Part shown: piece after piece, positions 25,896 to 33,451 of the stretch
Layout: each line of letters opens with the position of its first letter
Position numbering within the stretch: the first letter of the stretch is position 1
Assembly (NCBI RefSeq): GCF_002556635.1
Contig: NZ_MWMO01000006.1
Coordinates: 1 to 64,000, forward strand
Length of the DNA stretch: 64,000 nucleotides
Direction: 5' to 3'
Origin: Novosphingobium sp. PC22D
Lineage (GTDB): Bacteria > Pseudomonadota > Alphaproteobacteria > Sphingomonadales > Sphingomonadaceae
Position numbers and translations under genes: made by a program
Notes under the pieces: generated by a model
Told to the model about the DNA's origin: nothing
Database searches by the model: none
What the model saw: the letters and a program-made list of their open reading frames with translations, nothing else

Positions 25896-26464
25896 GCCTC
25901 GCCTCCGTTCTTGTCCTTATCCGTTACTTGTCCGAACCCGGCGAGTTTCAGGCTCACCCCCGAGTAGGACCAGACGAAGCGAAAGGTGCGCGCCTCGGCT
26001 GTCACTTCCTTCGAGCCGACGACGGTGTGCAGGATGCCGTTGACTTCGCTGGTCAGTTCCTGGGGGTCGACGCTCAGCTTTTCGATCGTGAAATACTGCG
26101 AGACGTTCGAGCCGTTCTGCTCGCTCATGATCTTCATCAGCTCGGCCTTCATGCGGCCGTGAGTTCTGGGATCGGTGATCTCGAGGATCGAATCCATCCA
26201 GTATTGCAGGTTCGACGGCGAGCGGTTGAGCGTCAACAGCGCCGCATCGCGGGTGACGAGCTCGAGATAATCCTTGTCGACATGGCTCGAGGACAGGGTT
26301 AGCGGTTTGGCGAGCACCGGCTGCAGCACCACTTCCTTATCGCGGCTTGCCGCGGTCAGCGTCAGCAGTACGCAGATGCCGAACAGCAGCGCGCAGCCGA
26401 TCGCGAGGTGATTGCGCTGACGGAGCAGGCGCTGTGCCTGGTTGTGCGAGATCGAGAGGTCCAT
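25892..26464 (-). CDS. traE: TraE, inner-membrane pilus assembly protein (VirB8-like)
   Basis: A 190-residue bitopic protein: short N-terminus, membrane helix LAIGCALLFGICVLLTLTAASRD, then an NTF2-like periplasmic domain typical of TraE/VirB8. It lies one base after traL and is ATGA-coupled to traK, in the universal traL-E-K-B order. Confidence 0.93.
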   Translation of the reverse strand: MDLSISHNQAQRLLRQRNHLAIGCALLFGICVLLTLTAASRDKEVVLQPVLAKPLTLSSSHVDKDYLELVTRDAALLTLNRSPSNLQYWMDSILEITDPRTHGRMKAELMKIMSEQNGSNVSQYFTIEKLSVDPQELTSEVNGILHTVVGSKEVTAEARTFRFVWSYSGVSLKLAGFGQVTDKDKNGGEA

Positions 26465-26465
26465 A

Positions 26466-26750
26466 TCAGCCTGCCATCACGCGAAGGTGCGAGGGTGGCG
26501 TCGCCTTGAGGCCCATGAAGGAGCCCGGCAGGTACCAGTAGGCGGTATGGATGATCCACGAGACCGCGCGGCCTGCCTTCAACTTGCGCAATCCCCACCA
26601 GGCCAGCACGCTTGCAAAGAGCCCAATCAGAATATGTTGAGACAGGACGCCCCAGGCGAAGGGCACGATCATCGCGATGAACTCGTCGAGCGTCCAGAAG
26701 CCGATCAGCTCCGGGTCATCGAGATGTGCTGGGACCGTGTACCGGTTCAT
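26466..26750 (-). CDS. traL: TraL, pilus assembly membrane protein (VirB3-like)
   Basis: A 94-residue membrane protein with the TraL N-terminus NRYTVPAHLDDPELIGFWTLDE and two helices (FIAMIVPFAWGVLSQHILIGLFASVLAWW). Start taken at the ATG 26750, matching the family N-terminus; a GTG four codons upstream is possible. It is separated from traA by 72 bases holding an inverted repeat. Confidence 0.92.
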   Translation of the reverse strand: MNRYTVPAHLDDPELIGFWTLDEFIAMIVPFAWGVLSQHILIGLFASVLAWWGLRKLKAGRAVSWIIHTAYWYLPGSFMGLKATPPSHLRVMAG

Positions 26751-26773
26751 TGCCGCCGCCACCCTCTTGGCTG

Positions 26774-26810
26774 TTCCGGCGCGGGACCATGCGAGAACCC
26801 CTGGCCGGAA
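26774..26810 (-). terminator. Hairpin between the pilin gene and traL
   Basis: Arms TTCCGGC (26774-26780) and GCCGGAA (26804-26810) with a further GGG/CCC pairing inside the loop. It has no T-run, so it is more likely an mRNA stabiliser or partial terminator that lets the pilin message exceed the rest of the operon than a full stop. Confidence 0.45.
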
Positions 26811-26822
26811 ACGGTGAATGGT

Positions 26823-27137
26823 TCAGATCGTCGCGGTGACCGCGGCGGTGACGATCGGCACGCCCGTGCCCGCGCCGACGCCTACGCCGACGGGGATCGC
26901 GACCTGGCCGAGGCTGAAGCGGCCCGAGGCGAGCCCGACGATGCCGCCGGCGAGGCTGAGCACGGTGATGATCTTGCCGCCCGAGCCTTCGAGGAAACCG
27001 GTGAACGCGGTGAGCGCCGTGTTGAACGTGGCGTCCGCGCCGGCAAAGGCCGCGCTGCTTCCCAACAGCGCCGCGATCGCGACAGCTGCTGCGCCTTGCG
27101 CGAGCGCCCTTCCCTTCCCCTTGATCATCAATTGCAT
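26823..27137 (-). CDS. traA: TraA-type conjugative pilin precursor
   Basis: A 104-residue prepilin. A long basic leader and hydrophobic stretch end at AAFA, giving a mature pilin GADATFNTALTAF... of about 72 residues, the size of F pilin. The mature protein has two hydrophobic helices joined by a short basic loop (GRFSLG), as in TraA/VirB2. Ribosome site AGGAAGGA is 8 bases before the ATG. First gene of the minus-strand transfer operon; its promoter should lie in 27138-27475. Confidence 0.9.
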   Translation of the reverse strand: MQLMIKGKGRALAQGAAAVAIAALLGSSAAFAGADATFNTALTAFTGFLEGSGGKIITVLSLAGGIVGLASGRFSLGQVAIPVGVGVGAGTGVPIVTAAVTATI

Positions 27138-27263
27138 CGTCTCGTCCTTCCTGCTGCGTCAGCCGCGTTGTTGCCGGCCGGGTCAAAAGGACAGCGCTGG
27201 AACTCGCGCGGCAATCGGCAGTTGCAGCGCATCGCGTGTGCACCGCGATAGAATTGCCGAATC

Positions 27264-27430
27264 GGGAAAGGTTGAAAGGTTGGGATTTCCGGGATCGGAA
27301 TTACCTGTGCCGGGTCGGGGGTCGCCGTCTCCAGAAATGGGAAATAGGTATTCCCGTCAAGGAAATAGCGGTTTCCAGGTTGGAAATTGCGGCCCGCGAT
27401 TCGCCATCAGAGTGCTGCGACTCGGGAAAT
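27264..27430. repeat. Cluster of phased GGAAAT boxes upstream of the transfer operon
   Basis: GGAAAT starts at 27340, 27361 and 27382, exactly 21 bases apart (two helical turns), and again at 27425. Reverse-orientation copies (ATTTCC 27285-27290, GTTTCC 27371-27376) make local inverted repeats such as GGGAA-N7-TTCCC (27339-27355) and GGAAA-N6-TTTCC (27361-27376). The whole 338-base gap 27138-27475 has no credible gene. The array may be the operator/promoter region of the tra operon, or a replication or transfer site. Confidence 0.55.
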
Positions 27431-27475
27431 TAACGATTCTGGCTCATAATTGCGTCTGCATGGAGGCGCACGCGA

Positions 27476-27844
27476 ATGCAGTCGGTGGCCGGCGGGACGC
27501 GCAACATACGCATAACCGTGAGCCGGGAGTGCTTCGCGCTCCTGGCCGAAGCCATGTGCGAATTTTCCAAGACCACAAGCCGGTTCCGGAGCTTGCGTTC
27601 GACAGTCCAGCACGCCTGTGAACGCGCGAAAAGCCTTACGTTTGCGCGCGAGGATGTCGAGAGGTTCCTCTCTCGTTATCCACTCGATGGACAGATCTCG
27701 ATCTGGCTCGAAGTCAAACCCGACTGGATCGAAGATTATGATTGGATCCGCCATAAAATCGCGGATACCTGTGGCAAGGTCATGCACGACAGGGTCGTGA
27801 TTGCATTCGTAGTCTGGCTTGCACGCACCAATAATCAATTCTGA
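27476..27844 (+). CDS. Hypothetical protein divergent from the pilin gene
   Basis: A 122-residue soluble protein beginning with RNIRITVSRECFALLAEAM, a strand-helix pattern that could be a ribbon-helix-helix DNA-binding domain, followed by basic helices and an acidic, Trp-rich middle (IWLEVKPDWIEDYDWI). Ribosome site GGAGG 9 bases before the ATG. It is transcribed away from the tra operon across the GGAAAT repeat region. No firm family; a regulator or relaxosome accessory protein would suit the position. Confidence 0.6.
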   Translation: MQSVAGGTRNIRITVSRECFALLAEAMCEFSKTTSRFRSLRSTVQHACERAKSLTFAREDVERFLSRYPLDGQISIWLEVKPDWIEDYDWIRHKIADTCGKVMHDRVVIAFVVWLARTNNQF

Positions 27845-27884
27845 ATTGGACCCAATAGTTCGCAAAATTCAGCGTTTCACGCTC

Positions 27885-27907
27885 TTGACATCTTATGGTA
27901 TCCCATA
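27885..27907 (+). promoter_or_regulatory. TTGACA box with overlapping dyad TATGG-TATC-CCATA
   Basis: A consensus -35 hexamer TTGACA (27885-27890) is followed by the inverted repeat TATGG/CCATA (27894-27898 and 27903-27907). No good -10 lies at 17 bases, so the promoter call is tentative. The dyad sits about 30 bases before the ATG of the HTH-like gene and may be its own operator. Confidence 0.4.
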
Positions 27908-27934
27908 GAGCGATTGGTGCGGGAGGGTCTCTCA

Positions 27935-28456
27935 ATGCCGCACCGAACCTTGACGCCGGAAACGGCCTTCAAGCCGAAGGCCCAGACGGCTGACGATTCC
28001 GCCTTCTCGTTTGCGCCACCAGTGCCGCGGTTGACCGAGCAGGATCAATACAGGCTGCTGATCACGGATCAAGCCGCGAAACAGGCGCTGCCGCTCGCCC
28101 ATCTTGCCGATCGACTCGGTGTTGGCCGCTCACGGCTTCACAAAGTCTTGCGCCAGGGTGCAGCCCTAGTCGACGACCTGCGAGACCGTCTGTTTGAGGC
28201 GCTTGGCATCGATTACGTCCGGGCCAAGTTTTGTGTCGCGCTTCTCCATGATTTTACGGCCTATGACGATCCGGCCATCCTTCTTGTTTGCGAAGCCATG
28301 AAGGGGTTCTATTGCGAGGTCGTCTCTTGCCGGCGCGGCGAACTCCATGTTGCGATCCGCCCGCAGCTCATACACGAGGCTCTCGGCCGCGCATACGAGA
28401 TGCTGCTTGCGCATCAGGAACGCGTACTCGAGGCCGATCGCTCGCTGCAGGACTGA
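27935..28456 (+). CDS. Putative HTH protein, possible transfer regulator
   Basis: A 173-residue soluble protein. The ATG at 27935 has GGGAGGG eight bases upstream; an earlier TTG is less likely. Residues about 50-90 (QALPLAHLADRLGVGRSRLHKVLRQG) look like a helix-turn-helix. The C-terminal half is helical and has several cysteines (CEAMKGFYCEVVSCRRG). No named family recognised. It is next to the transfer operon and preceded by a dyad, consistent with an autoregulated transcription factor. Confidence 0.65.
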   Translation: MPHRTLTPETAFKPKAQTADDSAFSFAPPVPRLTEQDQYRLLITDQAAKQALPLAHLADRLGVGRSRLHKVLRQGAALVDDLRDRLFEALGIDYVRAKFCVALLHDFTAYDDPAILLVCEAMKGFYCEVVSCRRGELHVAIRPQLIHEALGRAYEMLLAHQERVLEADRSLQD

Positions 28457-28490
28457 AGGAAAAACGAGTTCGCAGCCTCATCGGTGGGCT

Positions 28491-29351
28491 TTACCTTGAT
28501 CCGGTGTAGCCCATAAACTCTACGGTACGATAGGTGGAAGCGTTGACGGCAGACATTGCCGCCTGTGCGCGATCAACTGAAATTGAGCCTGGACGGTCAA
28601 GCTCTGCAAGACGGGCCAAGTCCGTCATGATCGCGCGCACGTAGTTAAGGGTTTCCGGAATGCGGGGAACAGTACCCTGTTGAAGCGTTCGCCGTTCTGG
28701 TCCGGCGTTGTAGGCAGCGAGCGCCAGATCAACCCGGCCAAAGCGTTCAAGTTGCTGGCGCAGATATCGCGCCCCGGCCCGCATGTTGGCGATAGGGTCG
28801 TAAGGGCGTGACAGGCCGAGTGCTCGCGCAGTCCCCGGCATGATCTGCATGATACCCATAGCGCCAGCACTGCTGATCGCTAGTGAATTGTAGCCGGATT
28901 CCCGGGCGATCACCGCATCGAGCAACCGTGCCGGGACGCCATTCTCGCAGGCGATATTGACAATCGCGCTGAAGTACGCGGCGCGGCGGGCCTCGACTGA
29001 GCGTGGGAGCCACCAGGTTGGGGAATATGACGCGTCTTTGCAGGCAGGACCGATTGTTTGAAGACCCCAGCGGGCCCGGCCTGATCCAGCGATCTGCGAT
29101 GCCGAAATGTCGTAGGCTGACCGCAATGGCGCGGGAGGGGCATTGGCATGTCCTTCCGGGCGGCCTTCGAAGTATTCCCGCAACCTGCCAGAAATGGCTT
29201 CAAGGGCTTTGGTATCACTGGTTGGTGATGCGGATGTCTCTTCGATCGAGAGATTATGGCCAAATTGCAGCAGATCGACTTCACGCGCTGCGGATGGCAT
29301 CGCCCCGCCAGCAAGCAGGATTGCGATTGTCACCAGCTTCAAGAATTTCAT
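28491..29351 (-). CDS. Lytic transglycosylase (SLT family), probably for conjugation
   Basis: A 286-residue periplasmic peptidoglycan hydrolase. Signal peptide MKFLKLVTIAILLAGGAMPSAA; the C-terminal SLT domain has the catalytic glutamate in ARESGYNSLAISSAGAMGIMQIMPGTA and the AYNAGPERR motif. Such enzymes (VirB1, F Orf169/P19) open the wall for the transfer apparatus. Start uncertain between ATG 29351 and 29363. It lies convergent to the HTH-like gene and closes the transfer region. Confidence 0.9.
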   Translation of the reverse strand: MKFLKLVTIAILLAGGAMPSAAREVDLLQFGHNLSIEETSASPTSDTKALEAISGRLREYFEGRPEGHANAPPAPLRSAYDISASQIAGSGRARWGLQTIGPACKDASYSPTWWLPRSVEARRAAYFSAIVNIACENGVPARLLDAVIARESGYNSLAISSAGAMGIMQIMPGTARALGLSRPYDPIANMRAGARYLRQQLERFGRVDLALAAYNAGPERRTLQQGTVPRIPETLNYVRAIMTDLARLAELDRPGSISVDRAQAAMSAVNASTYRTVEFMGYTGSR

Positions 29352-29751
29352 TTCACGCACCATGTGGCGCGTGCTTTCCCGAGGGATTGCGCGTACGCCA
29401 TCAACCAAATCGAGTCGTTCGTGTCAACGGCGCGGGAAAGTCACTTTCATGCGCTCCTCGCCGTTGCAGCTATGCCGCGCGGGCCAGATGGCGAGCAAAC
29501 CCTGATGTTATTGCTTCGGCGCAAAAGCAACCGAACATTCAAGGCTGCGTATCTGGCTCTGGTTGTCCGGACATTCGCATGGCTGAGCAACGACTCGAAT
29601 TGTCTTCGGCTCATCGGGATTGGCAGCAGAGAAGATACCGCTCCATTGTAGGCATGAAGCCGGTGTCACTGGTACAAGCCGATAACAAAGCGAAGGCCCC
29701 CCATAGGGGACGACGTTGGACGCCATCCCCCGTCGAGGGCGAGCGCGCAGC
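29352..29751. other. Intergenic stretch, no gene recognised
   Basis: Four hundred bases between the transglycosylase start and the end of the TonB receptor gene. Open frames here are short and lack ribosome sites or recognisable motifs. It marks the border between transfer genes and metal-related cargo. No inverted repeat or insertion sequence end stands out. Confidence 0.5.
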
Positions 29752-31812
29752 CTAGAAACGCATGCGGGCGGTGAAGCGCCCATTGATCGGCGCGCCAGGC
29801 GTGATGTTATTGTTGTTGTGCGCGTCCGCGTAATAGGTTTCGTCGAATACGTTCTCGACATTGACCTGGAACTCCACCGTATCGTTCATCGTGTAGAAGA
29901 ATGCCGCGTCGACCCGCGTGAACCCAGGCAGCCGTGTGGTTGTCGCGGAAGTGCGGTTGGCCGCGAACTGGCTGGACTGGTGAATGACGCCGAGCCCGAA
30001 TCCGACTGATGGATTAAAGTCATACCGATTCCACAAGGCAAACTGGTGCTTTGGCACTTGACCAAGGCGCACGAACTCGTTGCCGCGTAGCTTGGCGTCC
30101 TGATAGGTATAGCCGCCGCTTATTTGCCAACCGGGAAACACCTGCCCGGTGACGGCGAGTTCCGCACCGTGCGTCCGGGTCTTGCCAGCAACGATGCTGG
30201 TTGCAGGGTTGGCCGGATTCGGCGTCGTGGCATTGGTCCGGTCGAGTTGGAACAGAGCGAGAGTGACGTTGAGATCGGGCCGAATGTCCCACTTGGCGCC
30301 GACCTCGTAATTGGTAAACTTCTCGGGGGCGAGATCCTCGTCGCTCGTCGAGAGCGTCAGGAACTGGTCGCCCGAGCGTGGAAGGAACGACTGGCTGTAG
30401 CTGCCGTAGATCGAGACATTCTCCTGCGGCTTCAGGATCAGGCCGATGCGCGGCGACCATTTCTCGTCTTTTCGGCCGAAAGGACGGTTGCCGTCCTGAA
30501 TGTCGATACCCTTGATCTGAAACCGGTCGTAACGAAGTCCAACTACAAGATCGACGTGCGCCCCAAAGCTGATCTGGTCCTGTGCGTAGGCGGAGAAGAA
30601 CTCGACGTCCGAAGTGCGGTTGCGGCTGATGGCCGGGAACGTCACCGTCGGGTAGACGATGTTGGAAAGGTCGAGCGTGCCGTTGGAGAGTGCCGCATCG
30701 CGACGCTGGTTGGTCGAACCCTGGTCGCCGTATTCAACGCCAAGCAATATCTTGTTGGCAAGCCCGCCGAAGTCAACGGCCGCGACCAGATTGCTTTGCG
30801 CAAGAAAATTCTGCCGTGTGGTCGGATCGGTATACCCTGAGAGTGCTACGGTGCCGTTTATTCCGGTCGCCGCGCCATTGGCGTAAACGTTGGTATAGTA
30901 CTTGTCGTAGTCGCCGTAGAGCAGCGTTGTTGACCAGTTGAGGCCTTCGGCCAGTTCACCGTCCAGACGGGCCTTAACGATGTGGGCCTCGAGACCCGTG
31001 CGGTTCACGTCGGGCACACCAAAGAAAGTGTCGCGATGACCGGGCAGAGGCTCGCCGTTCAAAGACGGGATGCCGCGATCGGTAACGCGATCATCGTGAA
31101 CGTACTCATAGGAAATCCCCGCCTTCCAGCCCGGGGCCAATTCGAACGCGATGTAGGGGTTCACCGCGTAGCGCTCGCCGTCGAAGAAATCGCGGTGGTT
31201 GTTCAGTTTCTCGTAGAAGGCGTTCAGGCGGAATGCCGCGCCTTCGGCAATGGGCGCGTTCACGTCGGCAGCGACTTCCCATGCGCCAAACGTGTTGATG
31301 CTGACCTCGCCGCCCATGAAGAAGCGGTCGGTGGAGGGTGTCTTCTGGACACGATTGACAATGCCGCCGCCGCCGCCCCGACCGAAGATGAGGGCATAAG
31401 GGCCTTTCAGGACCTCGACGCGTTCGATGTTATAGAGGTTCCGAAAATACTGGATGTCGTCGCGCACACCATCGAGGAAGAAGTCGGCGGTGGTGTTCTG
31501 CCCGCGCAACGTGATCTGATCACGATTGCCTTCGCCCTGGCCGATGGTGACGCCCGGGACGTAGCGAAGGACATCCGCAAGACTTCGATGTGCCTGGTCC
31601 TCGATCTGTTCGCGAGTTACGGCGCTGATCGTTTGGGGTACGTCGATAAGCGGCGTATCGGTCTTGGTTGCCGTAGCCGAGTCAATGGTGAGATAGCCAT
31701 CGGACTTGCCAATGACGAGGATTGTATTGCCGCTTTCGTCGCCCGCCTCACTAGCGAGTGCGGTCCCGGGCAAGGCCAGCGTCGCGGCCGAAATCATTAG
31801 CAAGTTTCTCAA
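29752..31812 (-). CDS. TonB-dependent siderophore receptor
   Basis: A 686-residue outer-membrane receptor. Signal peptide ending ALASE, then a plug domain (DVPQTISAVTREQIEDQAHRSLADVLRYVPGV, LRGQNTTADFFLDGVRDD, IERVEVLKGPYALIFGRGGGGG) and a 22-strand barrel ending in a C-terminal aromatic (FTARMRF). The LRG-x-x-T...FLDG pattern and IDVPQTISAV are typical of FhuE/Fiu-type Fe(III)-siderophore receptors. A Fur-like box lies 44 bases upstream, supporting iron regulation. The exact ligand cannot be read from sequence. Confidence 0.92.
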   Translation of the reverse strand: MRNLLMISAATLALPGTALASEAGDESGNTILVIGKSDGYLTIDSATATKTDTPLIDVPQTISAVTREQIEDQAHRSLADVLRYVPGVTIGQGEGNRDQITLRGQNTTADFFLDGVRDDIQYFRNLYNIERVEVLKGPYALIFGRGGGGGIVNRVQKTPSTDRFFMGGEVSINTFGAWEVAADVNAPIAEGAAFRLNAFYEKLNNHRDFFDGERYAVNPYIAFELAPGWKAGISYEYVHDDRVTDRGIPSLNGEPLPGHRDTFFGVPDVNRTGLEAHIVKARLDGELAEGLNWSTTLLYGDYDKYYTNVYANGAATGINGTVALSGYTDPTTRQNFLAQSNLVAAVDFGGLANKILLGVEYGDQGSTNQRRDAALSNGTLDLSNIVYPTVTFPAISRNRTSDVEFFSAYAQDQISFGAHVDLVVGLRYDRFQIKGIDIQDGNRPFGRKDEKWSPRIGLILKPQENVSIYGSYSQSFLPRSGDQFLTLSTSDEDLAPEKFTNYEVGAKWDIRPDLNVTLALFQLDRTNATTPNPANPATSIVAGKTRTHGAELAVTGQVFPGWQISGGYTYQDAKLRGNEFVRLGQVPKHQFALWNRYDFNPSVGFGLGVIHQSSQFAANRTSATTTRLPGFTRVDAAFFYTMNDTVEFQVNVENVFDETYYADAHNNNNITPGAPINGRFTARMRF

Positions 31813-32215
31813 GGAATCCCCCTGTTGGTGCGTGATTGATCCGCAGCCGATTAGTGCTAATGAGAATGGGTTGCAATAATGTTATGAGGATTTCCTGCAG
31901 TTGCGGACAACAGGAGCTGTGCCGCAGTCCCGACCCGGGTTGCCTTGCTTGAAGCAATCAGGAATTGCCGGTGCAGATCGGCAAATGAGACTGGCTCCTG
32001 CGTTATCCCGACTAACCCACGCACGAATTCCTCGGCAAGCGGCTTTCAAGTCGCAGCAAGAATTTGGTACATCGGGCGATTGTGGCCGAAGCGATAGACG
32101 AGGAATGCGCGGCGTGGCTCATCTTCAACGCCTTCGTTCGCCAGCAAGTCGCGTAGGTAAAAAAGGCCCCGAGAGTGCTGGCTGGTGGCTCTACACTCGC
32201 GGGGAACCGAACTGA
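31813..32215. other. Intergenic region upstream of the siderophore receptor
   Basis: About 400 bases separate the receptor start from the end of dmeF. Apart from the Fur-like box near the receptor, I see no gene: the frames are short and carry no motif. Confidence 0.5.
31856..31874. promoter_or_regulatory. Fur-box-like sequence
   Basis: GCTAATGAGAATGGGTTGC matches 12 of 19 positions of the classical Fur consensus, including the AATGA-x-AAT core. It lies 44-62 bases upstream of the siderophore receptor ATG on the minus strand, where a Fur/Irr-type repressor would block the promoter. Confidence 0.45.
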
Positions 32216-33163
32216 TTAAGCCGCCCTGAGTTCAGGGTGTTCGCCCCGGCATTTATGAATTTCGACGGTGACGTGGACATATTCCTCGTGAATCAAGAGC
32301 CGGGCGGCATACTCCGTCGGTTCCAAGGGTTCAGCGGCAACGAGCGAAACAACCGCAGCATATTTCCCTGGTCCTACTCGCCAGATGTGCAGGTCGGTGA
32401 CCGACGCGTCTCCATCTTCGATCGTCTCACGGACCTCGGCGAATTGGGCGCTATCGGCATCGGCATCGACCAGCACAGCCGCGGTATCCCGCAGCAAGGA
32501 CCATGACCATCGCCCGATAACCAGCGCTCCGACAAGACCCATCGCAGCATCCATCCAAGCCCAGTCGAGATATCGACCGGCAAATAGTGCAATGATCGCC
32601 AATACGGAGGTCAGTGCATCGGCCAGAACATGAAAATAAGCGGATCGCAGGTTGTTGTCGGTATGCGTGTGGTCGTGACCGTGCTCGTGTCCGTGCACAT
32701 GGTGATGAGCGGCACCTAATAGCCAAGCGCTCAGTAGATTGACGAGAAGCCCGAGGACCGCAATCCAGATGGCCTCGCTGTAAGCAATTGCCTGAGGGCT
32801 AATGAGGCGTTGGAATGACTCTACAGCGATCCCGATGGCGAAGATCGCCAATACCACCGCACTGGCAAATCCTGCGAGGTCGCCAATTTTACCGGTTCCA
32901 AGGGTGAACCTGGGATTGTCAGCGTGTCGCCGGGCAAACCAGTACGCGAAAGCTGCAACTCCAAGCGCGCCGGCATGCGTCGCCATGTGAATGCCATCGG
33001 CAAGGAGAGCCATAGATCCGGTCAACAGGCCAGCGACGATCTCGACGACCATCATCGCTGCGGTCAGCATTACGACATACCGCGTTCGGCGCTCGTTGGC
33101 GTCGTGATAGGCGCTCAGGAAATTGTGGCTATGAGCAAAGTCGCTCACGTCGTTGTGATGCAT
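32216..33163 (-). CDS. dmeF: CDF family cobalt/nickel efflux transporter DmeF
   Basis: A 315-residue cation diffusion facilitator. The N-terminus MHHNDVSDFAHSHNF with scattered histidines is diagnostic for DmeF. Six membrane helices contain the metal site ADGIHMATHAG (D/H) in TM2 and DALTSVLAIIALF in TM5, with a His-rich cytoplasmic loop HVHGHEHGHDHTHTDNN between helices 4 and 5. ATG 33163 has AAGG upstream; a longer reading starts in non-coding sequence. The C-terminal domain is complete. It lies in the iron/metal cluster. Confidence 0.92.
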   Translation of the reverse strand: MHHNDVSDFAHSHNFLSAYHDANERRTRYVVMLTAAMMVVEIVAGLLTGSMALLADGIHMATHAGALGVAAFAYWFARRHADNPRFTLGTGKIGDLAGFASAVVLAIFAIGIAVESFQRLISPQAIAYSEAIWIAVLGLLVNLLSAWLLGAAHHHVHGHEHGHDHTHTDNNLRSAYFHVLADALTSVLAIIALFAGRYLDWAWMDAAMGLVGALVIGRWSWSLLRDTAAVLVDADADSAQFAEVRETIEDGDASVTDLHIWRVGPGKYAAVVSLVAAEPLEPTEYAARLLIHEEYVHVTVEIHKCRGEHPELRAA

Positions 33164-33451
33164 GAGAATACCTTGGTGACTACGATGTCTGATCGGAGAT
33201 AGAAGATATTTCAGCTGACAGGCGTTGAACAACCTTTGAAGAGTCGGTGATTTCTTGGGGATGACCTGTCAGGACTGGCTGAAATTTCCGATCATTCTGA
33301 CCGCCGGCGTCGACGTGGAAGGCCTTCAGCATGGGCGCTTTCAAGTGCGGAAGGGTTGCCCAACAAAATGGCAAACACCATCATGGCGAATTCTCCCGGC
33401 GTTGCGTCTGCTTGCACGACGTTGCGCGGGGAGCGGCGCGCCGCAGCATCT
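33164..33451. other. Intergenic stretch between the FTR1 fusion and dmeF
   Basis: Nearly 290 bases with only short frames in all six readings; none has a ribosome site or motif. I see no promoter element strong enough to name, although a dmeF promoter must lie here. Confidence 0.5.
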
